A DNA stretch of 64,000 nucleotides, from contig JAFVQM010000010.1 of NCBI GenBank assembly GCA_017504795.1, positions 48,440 through 112,439 on the forward strand, read 5' to 3'. A program made the translations under genes and the position numbers. Below the pieces are notes generated by a model that searched no databases, was not told where the DNA came from, and saw nothing but the letters and a program-made list of their open reading frames with translations. The DNA comes from Clostridia bacterium (GTDB taxonomy: Bacteria; Bacillota; Clostridia; Christensenellales; Borkfalkiaceae). Positions within the stretch are counted from its first letter, which is position 1, and every line of letters starts with the position of its first letter. Below are positions 19,870-28,893 of this stretch, in pieces.

Positions 19870-21168
19870 ATGATTTGGAACGAAACCAAAGAATGTATGT
19901 CGCGTGACGAGATGTTAAATCTTCAAAGCGCAAGGCTTAAAAAACTCGTTGATTACGTTTATCACAACGTAGAGTTTTATCGTAAAAAAATGCAAAAACT
20001 CGGTATGTTGCCGAGCGATATTAAGGGTATTGAAGATATAACTAAACTTCCATTTACTACAAAGGACGACCTTCGTGATAATTACCCCTTCGGCTTATTT
20101 GCCGTACCCAACTCTGAAATAGTTAGAATACACGCGTCAAGCGGAACGACTGGCAAAGCGACCGTAGTAGGTTACACAAGGCGCGATCTTGACGTTTGGT
20201 CAGAATGCGTTGCAAGGTGTATGACTATGGCGGGCGTATCTAAGAACGACGTAATTCAAGTAGCCTACGGCTACGGCTTATTTACGGGTGGTTTAGGCGC
20301 TCACGGTGGCGCTGAAAAAATAGGCGCAACGGTAGTTCCTATGAGTACGGGTAATTCTAAAAAGTTAACCACGATGATGGTTGACTTCGGCGCAACGGCT
20401 ATTGCGTGTACCCCGTCGTATTTACTATACATTTCCGAAGTGTTGGAACAAGAAGGTTTACTCGATAAAATCAAACTCAAATCGGCTATTTGCGGTGCTG
20501 AACCGTGGACGGAAAAAATGCGCGAAGAGTTAGAAACTAGGCTACATATCACCGCGCACGACATATACGGTCTTTCTGAAATTATGGGCCCGGGTGTTGC
20601 TTGTGACTGTAAGTTCCACAAAGGTTTACACGTTTGCGAAGACCACTTCTACCCAGAAGTTTTAGATACCGCCACCTTAACTCCCGTTGAAGACGGGGTG
20701 CTTGGCGAACTTGCATTTACCACGCTCACGAAAGAAGGTATACCGCTTATCCGTTATAGAACCAAAGACTTAACTAGTATCACTCACGAAAAGTGCGAGT
20801 GCGGTAGAACTAGCGCTAGAATTTCGCGTTTCAAAGGCAGGGTTGACGATATGCTTATTATACGTGGCGTAAACGTATTCCCAAGCCAAATTGAAGCGGC
20901 GCTTTGCGAAGTTAAAGAAGTAACTCCGCACTATATGATGATAGTAGACAGAGTTAACAATCTTGACACCTTAGAAATTCAAGTAGAACTTGTAAGCGAA
21001 TATTACACCGACGAAATTAGGGGCATCGAGGCAATGACCAAGAAAATCGGCCACGTAATAAATCAAGCGATAGGCTTATCGGCAAAAATCAAAATCGTTG
21101 AACCGCAAACTCTTGTTAGAAGCGAAGGCAAAGCCGTTCACGTTATTGATAAACGTAAACTTTATTGA
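19870..21168 (+). CDS. paaK: phenylacetate-CoA ligase family protein, copy 2
   Basis: A 432-residue paralogue of the protein encoded at 16263, the same length. It carries HASSGTTGKATVVGYT, YGLSEIMGPGVACDC, PLIRYRTKDLT, CECGRTSAR and RGVNVFPSQIEAAL. The two copies differ across most of the chain, so this is not a recent duplication. Flanking iorAB by two different ligases suggests two acyl substrates, or one ligase for uptake and one for release. An AAGGAGA site precedes ATG 19870. Confidence 0.87.
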   Translation: MIWNETKECMSRDEMLNLQSARLKKLVDYVYHNVEFYRKKMQKLGMLPSDIKGIEDITKLPFTTKDDLRDNYPFGLFAVPNSEIVRIHASSGTTGKATVVGYTRRDLDVWSECVARCMTMAGVSKNDVIQVAYGYGLFTGGLGAHGGAEKIGATVVPMSTGNSKKLTTMMVDFGATAIACTPSYLLYISEVLEQEGLLDKIKLKSAICGAEPWTEKMREELETRLHITAHDIYGLSEIMGPGVACDCKFHKGLHVCEDHFYPEVLDTATLTPVEDGVLGELAFTTLTKEGIPLIRYRTKDLTSITHEKCECGRTSARISRFKGRVDDMLIIRGVNVFPSQIEAALCEVKEVTPHYMMIVDRVNNLDTLEIQVELVSEYYTDEIRGIEAMTKKIGHVINQAIGLSAKIKIVEPQTLVRSEGKAVHVIDKRKLY

Positions 21169-21186
21169 TTTATAGGAGAATTTATT

Positions 21187-21615
21187 ATGACATCTAAACA
21201 ATTATCGGTATTTATTGAAAATAGAAAGGGCAGGCTTTCAGAAGTTTTAGACGTGCTTAAAGAAAACGGCGTAAACATTTTATCAATGAGCCTAGCAGAT
21301 ACCACCGAATACGGTCTTTTACGCCTTATCGTAAACGATCCCGCACTCGGTAAAGAAAAGTTATCAAGCGCAGGTTTTTCAAGCCTTCTTTCCGACGTTA
21401 TGATATTAAAAATCCCACACGTATCGGGAAGTTTACAACAACTTCTTAAACTTATCGAAAAGGCGGACATCAACGTTGAGTATATGTACGGCTTATCCAT
21501 TGAAAAGGCGGAAGCGTACGTCGTGCTTAAATCGTCAAACGCCGTTAAAACGGAAGAAGTTTTGAAGGCTAACGGCGTTGAAACTATCTCGCCTGACGAA
21601 CTTATGAAAATGTAA
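21187..21615 (+). CDS. tandem ACT-domain protein
   Basis: A 142-residue soluble protein made of two ACT-like units: residues about 4-70 (QLSVFIENRKGRLSEVLDVL, then VNILSMSLADT) and about 73-140 (VSGSLQQLLKLIEKADINVEYMY). ACT domains bind amino acids or related small ligands. Stand-alone double-ACT proteins are common next to paaK and iorAB in anaerobes, and a regulatory role on these enzymes is likely but unproven. Confidence 0.85.
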   Translation: MTSKQLSVFIENRKGRLSEVLDVLKENGVNILSMSLADTTEYGLLRLIVNDPALGKEKLSSAGFSSLLSDVMILKIPHVSGSLQQLLKLIEKADINVEYMYGLSIEKAEAYVVLKSSNAVKTEEVLKANGVETISPDELMKM

Positions 21616-21616
21616 T

Positions 21617-22432
21617 ATGATAATAGATTTTCACACCCACGTTTTTCCTGACAAAATTGCCAAAAAAACCATAGATTTTCTCGCTGAAAAAAGCGGTAAC
21701 GAACCCTTTTCAGACGGGACTGTATTTGGGCTTTACAACCGCCTTTTAGGCGGTTGTGTTGACGTTGCCGTGGCTCTTCCCGTGCTTACTAAACCCGAAC
21801 AGTTTGAAAGCGTTTTATCCTTTGTAGTTGCACTTAACGAAACCTATTCAAAGGGCGATAAAAAAATCATATCGTTTGGCGGAATTCACCCAAGGTGCGA
21901 CGATATAAGGGGCAAGTTAAAGCGCGTAAAAGAACTAGGGCTTAAAGGCGTAAAAATTCACCCCGATTATCAAGATACGTTTATTGATGACGACGGGTAT
22001 TTAGAAATATTAAAATGCGCGAAAGACCTTGATTTAATAGTGGTTACCCACGCAGGTGTCGACGCGGGCTATCGCGATAAAGCGGTAAAATGCCCACCTA
22101 TTTTAGCGAGAAAAGTAATAGATAAAATAGGGCACGAAAAGTTCGTTCTTGCCCACTTTGGCGGTAACGAGCAAACTAGTGAAGTCTTAGAGCATTTAGC
22201 AGGGCAAAAGGTGTATTTTGACACGGCTTATCTTCTAAAAACGCTAAGCAAGAAAGATTTTGTTTCCGTTCTTGACAAACACGGTGAAGACAGAATTTTG
22301 TTCGCTAGCGACTTTCCGTGGAGCGATTTTGATAGCGACGTTGAAGTTATAAAGTCATACGGTTTAGGCGCTGAAATTCAAGAAAAAATTCTATATAAAA
22401 ACGCTGAAAGATTGCTATGTATAAAAAGTTAG
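21617..22432 (+). CDS. amidohydrolase family protein (TIM-barrel metal hydrolase)
   Basis: A 271-residue protein. It has DFHTHVFPD (HxH metal ligands) at the N-terminus, GVKIHPDYQ, VVTHAGVD and LASDFPWSDFD near the C-terminus, which is the amidohydrolase_2 pattern. It starts one base after the ACT gene stop, and its end overlaps the next gene by 16 bases. The substrate is unknown; decarboxylase-like members of this family also exist. Confidence 0.85.
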   Translation: MIIDFHTHVFPDKIAKKTIDFLAEKSGNEPFSDGTVFGLYNRLLGGCVDVAVALPVLTKPEQFESVLSFVVALNETYSKGDKKIISFGGIHPRCDDIRGKLKRVKELGLKGVKIHPDYQDTFIDDDGYLEILKCAKDLDLIVVTHAGVDAGYRDKAVKCPPILARKVIDKIGHEKFVLAHFGGNEQTSEVLEHLAGQKVYFDTAYLLKTLSKKDFVSVLDKHGEDRILFASDFPWSDFDSDVEVIKSYGLGAEIQEKILYKNAERLLCIKS

Positions 22433-23127
22433 GGCTAAACGGTAACGCGCTTAAAATTATAGCGTGTATATCAATGCTAATAGACCACGTTGGGCTGATG
22501 TTACTGCCTAATGAAATTTGGCTTAGGTGTATAGGAAGAGTTGCCTTTTTAATCTTTGCGTTTTTGATATCCGAAGGCTGCTATTACACCAAGAATAAAC
22601 TTAGGTATTTTCTATCCGTTTTTACGCTTGGCGTAATTTGCCAAATAGGGTTTGACCTAGTTTATAAAAACCAAGTATATCTCGGTATTTTGTTGACGTT
22701 TTCTCTATCCATTATACTTATATACTTACTCGAACAATGTAAAACGGTTTTTATAAAAAAGTCAAAGTTATACCTTAAAATTTTAGCACCCGTTTTACTT
22801 TTTTTATCAATTTTGGGGTGTTATTACGTTACTGAAAAAATCGCGTTCGACTATGGGTTTATGGGAATAATGCTACCCTTTATTTGCTCGCTTTTCGATT
22901 TTGATGGCAAGTATAATTTAAGGCTGAAAAAACTACTTTTTGTAATAGGCGCAATTATATATTTTGTTCAAAGCGACTTAAAAGAAATAATAGTTTATTC
23001 GCTTTTATCAATTCCGCTAGTGCTACTTTATAACGGCAAAAGGGGCAGTAAAAAATTGAAGTATTTTTTCTACGCCTTTTATCCCGTTCATATACTAATA
23101 ATAGCAGGGCTAACCTTGGTAATTTAA
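22417..23127 (+). CDS. TraX-like membrane protein
   Basis: A 236-residue protein with about eight hydrophobic segments. The opening LNGNALKIIACISMLIDHVG and the following RVAFLIFAFLISEGCYYTKN match the TraX family, named from F-pilin acetylation but widespread in Firmicute chromosomes with unknown roles. It overlaps the amidohydrolase gene, with translation probably coupled. It is the last gene before a terminator. Confidence 0.82.
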   Translation: MYKKLGLNGNALKIIACISMLIDHVGLMLLPNEIWLRCIGRVAFLIFAFLISEGCYYTKNKLRYFLSVFTLGVICQIGFDLVYKNQVYLGILLTFSLSIILIYLLEQCKTVFIKKSKLYLKILAPVLLFLSILGCYYVTEKIAFDYGFMGIMLPFICSLFDFDGKYNLRLKKLLFVIGAIIYFVQSDLKEIIVYSLLSIPLVLLYNGKRGSKKLKYFFYAFYPVHILIIAGLTLVI

Positions 23128-23151
23128 GAAAAGGTAGCCCTACTTTTTTTT
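23106..23151 (+). terminator. intrinsic terminator overlapping the end of the TraX-like gene
   Basis: Arms AGGGCTAACCTT and AAGGTAGCCCT (one bulge) enclose a loop with the gene's stop codon, followed by a run of eight Ts. Confidence 0.85.
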
Positions 23152-23163
23152 GTAAAATATGTA

Positions 23164-23192
23164 TTGACGAAAGTTGTAAATTATATTATAAT
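23164..23192 (+). promoter_or_regulatory. promoter of the GH2 gene
   Basis: TTGACG at 23164-23169 and TATAAT at 23187-23192, with a 17-base spacer. Confidence 0.8.
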
Positions 23193-23227
23193 TTAATCAC
23201 AATAAATGATAATAGGGGATTATGTGT

Positions 23228-25456
23228 ATGAGGCAAATTATAAACATAAATCAAAACTGGGGTTTTGCAAAAGGTTTAGCAGAACTTCCAACTTCACTTG
23301 AAGGTCTTGAAATCGTTTCCGTTCCGCATTCGTGGAATAATATTGACGGGCAAGACGGCGGGAACGACTATTTCCGTGGTACTTGCTACTATGTTAAAAA
23401 TATCGTAAAATCTGAACTTCCTAATTCTGAGAGATACTATCTTGAAATCAACGGTGCAAACTCAACGTCTAACGTATACTTAAACGGTGAGCATTTAAGA
23501 AAGCACGACGGTGGCTATTCTACTTACAGAATAGATATAACCGATTACTTAAAAGACGAAAACTTGTTAGTTATCGCGGTTGACAACTCGCCAAACGAAG
23601 AAGTTTATCCGCAAATGGCTGACTTTACTTTTTACGGCGGTTTATATCGTAACGTAAATATCGTTTGCGTTAACAAAACCCACTTCGACCTTGACTTTTT
23701 CGGTGGCTTAGGCGTAACCGTTACCCCCGAAATTAAAGGGGCGGATGCGGACGTTGCTGTTAAAACTTACCCCGTTAATATGGAAGACGGGCAAGAAGTT
23801 AAACTCACCGTATACGATAAAGAAGGTAAAGAAGTCGTATCCGGCGTTGGCGAAGAAGCCGTTTTAGAAATTAAAGACGTTATTTTATGGCACGGCAGAA
23901 AAAACCCGTATCTTTACACCTTAAAAGCGCAAATCGTAAACGGCGATACCGTGTTAGACGAAGTTTCGGTTAGGTTTGGTTGCAGAAGTTTCAAAATCGA
24001 CCCTGAAAACGGCTTTATCTTAAACGGCGAAGAATATCCTTTAAGGGGTGTATCGCGCCACCAAGACAGGTGGGGCTTAGGTAACGCCCTTCTTCCCGAA
24101 CATCACAGAGAAGATATGGACTTAATTTGTGAAGTGGGCGCAACTACTATCCGTTTAGCGCACTACCAACACGACCAGTATTTTTACGACCTTTGTGACG
24201 AAAGGGGTTTAGTTATCTGGGCGGAAATTCCCTATATTTCAAAACATATGCCGGGCGGTAGAGAAAACACTATTTCTCAAATGAAAGAACTTATCGTTCA
24301 AAACTACAATCACCCGTCTATTATCGTTTGGGGCTTATCTAACGAAATTACGATGAGCGGTGCAAACGACCCCGACCTTTTAGAAAACCACTATATCCTT
24401 AACGACTTAGTTCACTCGATGGACAAAACGCGTCTTACCACTATGGCTTGCTTAACCGCAGTTGATATGGACGAAAAGTACGTTCATATTCCAGACGTTG
24501 TTTCATATAATCACTACTTTGGCTGGTACGGTGGCGAAACGGATATGAACGGACCTTGGTTCGATAAATTCCACGCGAAATATCCAAACAAGCCTATCGG
24601 CTGTTCGGAATACGGTTGCGAAGCACTTAACTGGCACACGTCAAACCCCCAACAAGGCGACTACACCGAAGAATATCAAGCGTACTATCACGAAGAACTT
24701 ATCAAACAATTCTTTGCTAGAAAGTATATGTGGGCTACCCACGTTTGGAATATGTTTGACTTTGGTGCAGACGCGAGAGCCGAAGGCGGTGAAAACGGTC
24801 AAAACCACAAGGGTTTAGTTACCTTTGATAGAAAGTATAAAAAGGACTCTTTCTACGCTTACAAAGCGTGGCTTACTACCGACCCGTTCGTTCACCTTTG
24901 TTCTAAGCGCTACGTTGATAGGGTAGAAGACGTCGTTAAAATAACCGTTTATTCTAACCTTCCCGAAGTTGAACTTTTTGCTAACGGCGTTTCGGTAGGA
25001 AAGGTTAAAGCAGAAGACCACTTCTTCCGCTTTGAAGTTAAAAACGAAGGCGAAACCAAACTCGTTGCCGTTGCAGGTGACTGTAAAGACGAAAGCGTTA
25101 TCAAAAAGGTTGATAAATTCAACGAAGATTATCGCTTGAAAGAAGGTACGACCGTTCTTAACTGGTTCGACATTACCGAAGTTGAAGGCAGGCTTAGTCT
25201 TAACAGTAAACTTAGAGATATTTCTAAATCTTTCCGCGGTAAACTTATTTTAGGTAAAGTTTTACTTAAAGTTATGAAGGGTATGAAAGGCGGTAAAAAA
25301 GGTGGCGGTATGAAACTTAGCCCCGAAATGAAAGAGATGATGATGAGTTTCACTCTCCTTCGTATGACCGGCCTTATGAGTATGGTTAACGTATCCTTTA
25401 CCAAAGAAGAACTCTTAAAGATTAACGCTAAACTCAATAAAATTAAAATTAAATAA
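23228..25456 (+). CDS. glycoside hydrolase family 2 protein (beta-galactosidase type)
   Basis: A 742-residue enzyme with no signal peptide, so cytoplasmic. I choose ATG 23228: AGGGGA ends eight bases before it, whereas ATG 23222 would be only two bases away. Order: sugar-binding jelly roll (SWNNIDGQDGGNDYFRGTCYY), Ig-like domain, TIM barrel with acid/base E373 in WGLSNE and nucleophile E461 in CSEYGCE, then a further beta domain. The C-terminal ~70 residues form a Met/Lys-rich helical tail (GGKKGGGMKLSPEMKEMMM) unlike a catalytic domain. Single-gene unit with its own promoter and terminator. Beta-galactosidase or beta-glucuronidase specificity cannot be told apart by reading. Confidence 0.9.
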   Translation: MRQIININQNWGFAKGLAELPTSLEGLEIVSVPHSWNNIDGQDGGNDYFRGTCYYVKNIVKSELPNSERYYLEINGANSTSNVYLNGEHLRKHDGGYSTYRIDITDYLKDENLLVIAVDNSPNEEVYPQMADFTFYGGLYRNVNIVCVNKTHFDLDFFGGLGVTVTPEIKGADADVAVKTYPVNMEDGQEVKLTVYDKEGKEVVSGVGEEAVLEIKDVILWHGRKNPYLYTLKAQIVNGDTVLDEVSVRFGCRSFKIDPENGFILNGEEYPLRGVSRHQDRWGLGNALLPEHHREDMDLICEVGATTIRLAHYQHDQYFYDLCDERGLVIWAEIPYISKHMPGGRENTISQMKELIVQNYNHPSIIVWGLSNEITMSGANDPDLLENHYILNDLVHSMDKTRLTTMACLTAVDMDEKYVHIPDVVSYNHYFGWYGGETDMNGPWFDKFHAKYPNKPIGCSEYGCEALNWHTSNPQQGDYTEEYQAYYHEELIKQFFARKYMWATHVWNMFDFGADARAEGGENGQNHKGLVTFDRKYKKDSFYAYKAWLTTDPFVHLCSKRYVDRVEDVVKITVYSNLPEVELFANGVSVGKVKAEDHFFRFEVKNEGETKLVAVAGDCKDESVIKKVDKFNEDYRLKEGTTVLNWFDITEVEGRLSLNSKLRDISKSFRGKLILGKVLLKVMKGMKGGKKGGGMKLSPEMKEMMMSFTLLRMTGLMSMVNVSFTKEELLKINAKLNKIKIK

Positions 25457-25471
25457 ACGTAAAATCAAATT

Positions 25472-25499
25472 AAAAAGCACCCTGTCGGGTGCTTTTTTT
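25472..25499. terminator. bidirectional terminator between the GH2 gene and the DegT gene
   Basis: AGCACCC and GGGTGCT arms with a four-base loop, an A-run on the left and a T-run on the right. It can end the + strand GH2 transcript and the converging minus-strand operon. Confidence 0.88.
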
Positions 25500-26661
25500 A
25501 TCTTGCATTTTTAAGCGCGGTGAGTATTTGTTGATAATTTTCTTCCGTCCAGTCGGGGTTGATTGCAATATATACCGTTTTTGCTAAATGGTCTAACGTT
25601 GCAGGGCACATATCTTCTTTATAGTCGGGGATGATATCTTTGTTTGCCTGCATCTTAAACGGATCGAAAAGCGGGTGGAACGCGCCAACTTTGTTCATGA
25701 TAGGAGTCCAGTTTTTATAAACGTGTTTACCCGTTTCAATAGGAGTCCAACCGTTAACGCCGTCTTTTTCGGCAAACGCTTTTGACTCTTCGTAACTGTT
25801 AAATCTAATTGCTAAGGTCGTACCACAGTCACCGTCTATATCGTTAGATTTAATAAAGTTATAAAGACCACTTAAATCGTTTATAAGTCTTTTTTTGAAT
25901 TTTCTTAAATCTTCTAAAATGCCGTCGAGTTTTTCAATTTGCTTTCTAAGTATTGCGCTTGATATTTCGTTCGTTCTATACTCGCTACCACAAAATAGCC
26001 TTTCTTCTACACCGTTTAGTTGATCGCCAAAATACGCTACGGCGTTACTGTCGTGATATATAAGCGCGCGCTCGAATACGCCTTTGTCGCTAGTTAAAAG
26101 CGCACCGCCTTCACCACAAGAAATAATCTTAAAATAGTTAAAACTAAGCGCACCAGCGTTGCCGATAGTGCCGAGGCGTTTACCTTTGTAACTACCGCCG
26201 TCTGCTTGGCAAGCGTCTTCAATAACGGCTACGTTATACTTTTTAGCAATTTTCATAATAGAGTCCATATCGCAAGGGAAACCTTGAATATGTACGGGTA
26301 TAACGGCTTTGGTGTGTTTGGTTATTTTTCGTTCGAAGTCAACGGGGTCTAACGTAAGCGTTTCGTCAACTTCTGCAAGAACGGGTATTGCGCCAACAGC
26401 AACTACCACCATTGCAGTTGCAATATAAGTATACGCTGGAACTATAACTTGATCGCCAGGGCCAACGCCTAACGCAACAAGTGCCGATGTTAACGCTGCG
26501 TGACCACTCGTCATTAAAATCGTATGATTACACTCAAACTTTTGTTTAAGTTCGAGTTCGGCGTTTTCCGTTTCTTTAAGAGCGTTGTTGATTTTGAAAA
26601 GTTTTTTACTTTCTATAACCTTAGCAACTTCATTTATTTCTTCTTGACCTATTCTATACAT
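25498..26661 (-). CDS. DegT/DnrJ/EryC1 family aminotransferase
   Basis: A 387-residue PLP-dependent fold type I protein. TSGHAALTSALVALGVGPGDQVIVP is split over the PLP-phosphate region, VIEDACQADGGSYKGKRLGTIG is the Asp/Gln PLP-binding block, and SFNYFKIISCGEGG carries the Schiff-base Lys. Such enzymes aminate keto-sugars or cyclitols. It is the last gene of a minus-strand trio with a ceramidase-like hydrolase and a sugar isomerase, suggesting sugar or inositol-like metabolism. Confidence 0.88.
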   Translation of the reverse strand: MYRIGQEEINEVAKVIESKKLFKINNALKETENAELELKQKFECNHTILMTSGHAALTSALVALGVGPGDQVIVPAYTYIATAMVVVAVGAIPVLAEVDETLTLDPVDFERKITKHTKAVIPVHIQGFPCDMDSIMKIAKKYNVAVIEDACQADGGSYKGKRLGTIGNAGALSFNYFKIISCGEGGALLTSDKGVFERALIYHDSNAVAYFGDQLNGVEERLFCGSEYRTNEISSAILRKQIEKLDGILEDLRKFKKRLINDLSGLYNFIKSNDIDGDCGTTLAIRFNSYEESKAFAEKDGVNGWTPIETGKHVYKNWTPIMNKVGAFHPLFDPFKMQANKDIIPDYKEDMCPATLDHLAKTVYIAINPDWTEENYQQILTALKNAR

Positions 26662-26666
26662 AATTA

Positions 26667-27977
26667 TTACTCCTTACATTTAAGATTTTTAAGATTTTCA
26701 ACCGTTTGAACGATTGCGTATTCGTCGGCATTATCGCTTATGGGTTGAATAGTTTTGATTTTGAAAGAATTAACTTCATATCCGCCAAAAGGCACGTCTT
26801 GACGGGCTGGGAAGTAGCCCTTACTTCCGTTACAAAGCGCAAGAACTAACGTCTTTTCATAAACTTTTGCGTTTTTAATTTTAATACCTATATCGGCAAA
26901 AAGTTCGTATGGGAAACTTACGAAAGCAACGTCGCCAAGCGCTATGATAGTCTGCTCAAAATATTCCCCGTCAGTTTCAACGTAATTGTCGCTATACGAT
27001 TTAATAACGTTTTCATAGTACGTACGCTTAGCAACGTAGATATTTTCGGTTTTATTTTCATATTGTTTATATCCTTCGATCGCATCTTCTAACGGTATGC
27101 GCTTATCGTACGGTAACTTGACTATATATTTTTTAACGCTTAGTTTAGGTACGGTATAATCAACTATGTTTTTATAAATGCAAGATGCGTCTTTCGATGC
27201 TATTTCACCAAGTTCCAAAGCGTATTTAACCGACCTGTCTCCCGTTGTTTTGCCGTTTTTAAGCCTTGGACCAATATCGCCCTCAGGTCCGTTAAAAAAT
27301 GAAGTTAAACCACCGCTTATATTTTCAATAGCGTCAACCATAGGGCCTGACCAGTCGCGCGAAATTTCAGTATTTAGACCGCTCGCCGTACCGTGACAGC
27401 CATAGTGAATAAAATTGCCTAGCGTTTGCTTGTTTTCATTAGCAAATGAAATTACCGTCATATCAGGGTCAAAAGCGCCCTCGGGGTTTTGCCCAAGTTT
27501 AATTTTGCCTTGCTCGTTAAGTTGTCGGCGGTTTATGCCAACTAGGCTTTTGCCCGATGCAACGCCCATTTTTACGGGGGTTGGGTTTAATTTTGCACCA
27601 ATGCAAACTTTAACTAGATTTGGAATTAAAATCTCGCTAACGTAATTAGTGTCAACGTCGCCCCAGCCAGAGTTTCCCGATACGTTTGGACCGGAATGTG
27701 TGTGGGTGGAGTGGATAAGTACGTTTTCAGCGGGAATACCAGTTGCTATACTAATCTCTTTCAAAAGAGTGTTTGTGATAGCGTTATTGATAGAGCATAG
27801 CGTTGTGTTCAAAATAAGCGCTTGTGTGTTATTTTGCTTAAAATAATAAGCGGTTGCAGTTAAATCGTCGTTGACGCTAGTCGAATATAAATTTGGGTCG
27901 TATCCGTATAAATTACAACCGATTTTTGGTGTTATAATTTCACGCGATACGCCAAGAAATAACTTTTCAGTATTCAT
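26667..27977 (-). CDS. neutral/alkaline non-lysosomal ceramidase-like hydrolase
   Basis: A 436-residue protein. HSTHTHSGPN and HYGCHGTASG match the metal-binding region of the neutral ceramidase N-terminal domain; the sequence opens VSREIITPKIG, also typical. The chain lacks a signal peptide and is shorter than secreted ceramidases (about 650-700 residues), so only the catalytic part is present. In sugar catabolic loci such domains are common and probably do not act on ceramide; the substrate here is unknown. It lies five bases upstream of the DegT gene in the same transcript. Confidence 0.78.
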   Translation of the reverse strand: MNTEKLFLGVSREIITPKIGCNLYGYDPNLYSTSVNDDLTATAYYFKQNNTQALILNTTLCSINNAITNTLLKEISIATGIPAENVLIHSTHTHSGPNVSGNSGWGDVDTNYVSEILIPNLVKVCIGAKLNPTPVKMGVASGKSLVGINRRQLNEQGKIKLGQNPEGAFDPDMTVISFANENKQTLGNFIHYGCHGTASGLNTEISRDWSGPMVDAIENISGGLTSFFNGPEGDIGPRLKNGKTTGDRSVKYALELGEIASKDASCIYKNIVDYTVPKLSVKKYIVKLPYDKRIPLEDAIEGYKQYENKTENIYVAKRTYYENVIKSYSDNYVETDGEYFEQTIIALGDVAFVSFPYELFADIGIKIKNAKVYEKTLVLALCNGSKGYFPARQDVPFGGYEVNSFKIKTIQPISDNADEYAIVQTVENLKNLKCKE

Positions 27978-27978
27978 A

Positions 27979-28704
27979 TTAAATAATTCCTTTTAGGTAA
28001 TTTATGCTAATTTCAGCCGAAAGTAAACTGTCACCCAGGCAAACGTCTTGCTCGACTACTAGGTTTTCAATTCCTACTTCCTTTGCCGTTTGGATAATGC
28101 CTTGCATATTCATATTGCCACTACCAACTTCACTAAAAGTTACGCCGTCAACCGTTCGTTGCATATCTTTAAGGTGTAAAATTTTTATCTTTTTAGCGTT
28201 GTCTTTAATAAACTTGATAACGTCCGCACCACCGTGTTGTAGCCAGTAGGTGTCGGGCATAAGGTCGCCGTCAAAATCACTTACGATATAATCAATAGCC
28301 CTTTTACCGCTTTTTGCCTTAATAAACTCGTGGCTGTGGTTATGATAAGAAAAAGTGAACCCGTTTTGATTAGCAATTTTACAAAATTCGTTCGCGCGAT
28401 TTATCATTGAAATGGCATCGTCTCCCGTTTCGTCAGCGCTAATACCTATATCCGTTCCGCCAGAAAGCCTTAACGCCTCAAAAAGCCTATCCGTATAATT
28501 TTCGCAAGTGGTAAGATTGCAAAGCGCGCCTATAACCTTTATGCCTACGTTTTTAGATGCTTTTGCGGTGAGTTCAATAGTTTCTATTCCGCCTGCTAGT
28601 TGAACAGCGTCGTACCCTAAGCCTTTAAGTTTTTTTAAGGCCATTTCCGCATCTTCCAAAGTTTTAGTGTATTTTCTAATAGTGTAAAGTTGAATTGCTA
28701 ACAT
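27979..28704 (-). CDS. sugar phosphate isomerase/epimerase (xylose isomerase-like TIM barrel)
   Basis: A 241-residue AP-endonuclease-2-like protein. I place the start at base 28704 (MLAIQLYTIRKY), downstream of a G-rich ribosome binding site, because the longer frame opening at 28761 would cover the promoter. Landmarks: GYDAVQLAG, FSYHNHSHEF, DTYWLQHGGADV, ILHLKDM, EVGSGNMNMQG and VVEQD, all usual in IolE/IolI-type proteins. First gene of the minus-strand trio. Confidence 0.85.
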   Translation of the reverse strand: MLAIQLYTIRKYTKTLEDAEMALKKLKGLGYDAVQLAGGIETIELTAKASKNVGIKVIGALCNLTTCENYTDRLFEALRLSGGTDIGISADETGDDAISMINRANEFCKIANQNGFTFSYHNHSHEFIKAKSGKRAIDYIVSDFDGDLMPDTYWLQHGGADVIKFIKDNAKKIKILHLKDMQRTVDGVTFSEVGSGNMNMQGIIQTAKEVGIENLVVEQDVCLGDSLLSAEISINYLKGII

Positions 28705-28732
28705 AATCCACCCCCCATAATATTGTAAATTT

Positions 28733-28761
28733 ATTGTACAACGCGCAAGTGGTAGTTGCAA
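28733..28761 (-). promoter_or_regulatory. promoter of the isomerase-ceramidase-DegT operon
   Basis: On the minus strand TTGCAA (28756-28761) and TACAAT (28733-28738) are separated by 17 bases, 29 bases ahead of the chosen start. It faces away from the AraC promoter. Confidence 0.6.
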
Positions 28762-28803
28762 GTCATTTATTTTACTAAAATACCCAAAAATTCACTATAA
28801 TCA

Positions 28804-28832
28804 TTGACGGGTTGTGGCGCTTATGTTATAAT
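28804..28832 (+). promoter_or_regulatory. promoter of the AraC-type gene
   Basis: TTGACG at 28804-28809 and TATAAT at 28827-28832 with a 17-base spacer; identical boxes to the GH2 promoter. Confidence 0.8.
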
Positions 28833-28893
28833 TTTCATAGTAATTAGCGATATTTATGCCAAAATTGATAAAATTGCAGAGGAAGTTTTATAA

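Noticed and set aside
28705-28761. N-terminal extension of the sugar isomerase
   Set aside because: It overlaps a good minus-strand promoter and lacks family similarity; the SD points to 28704.
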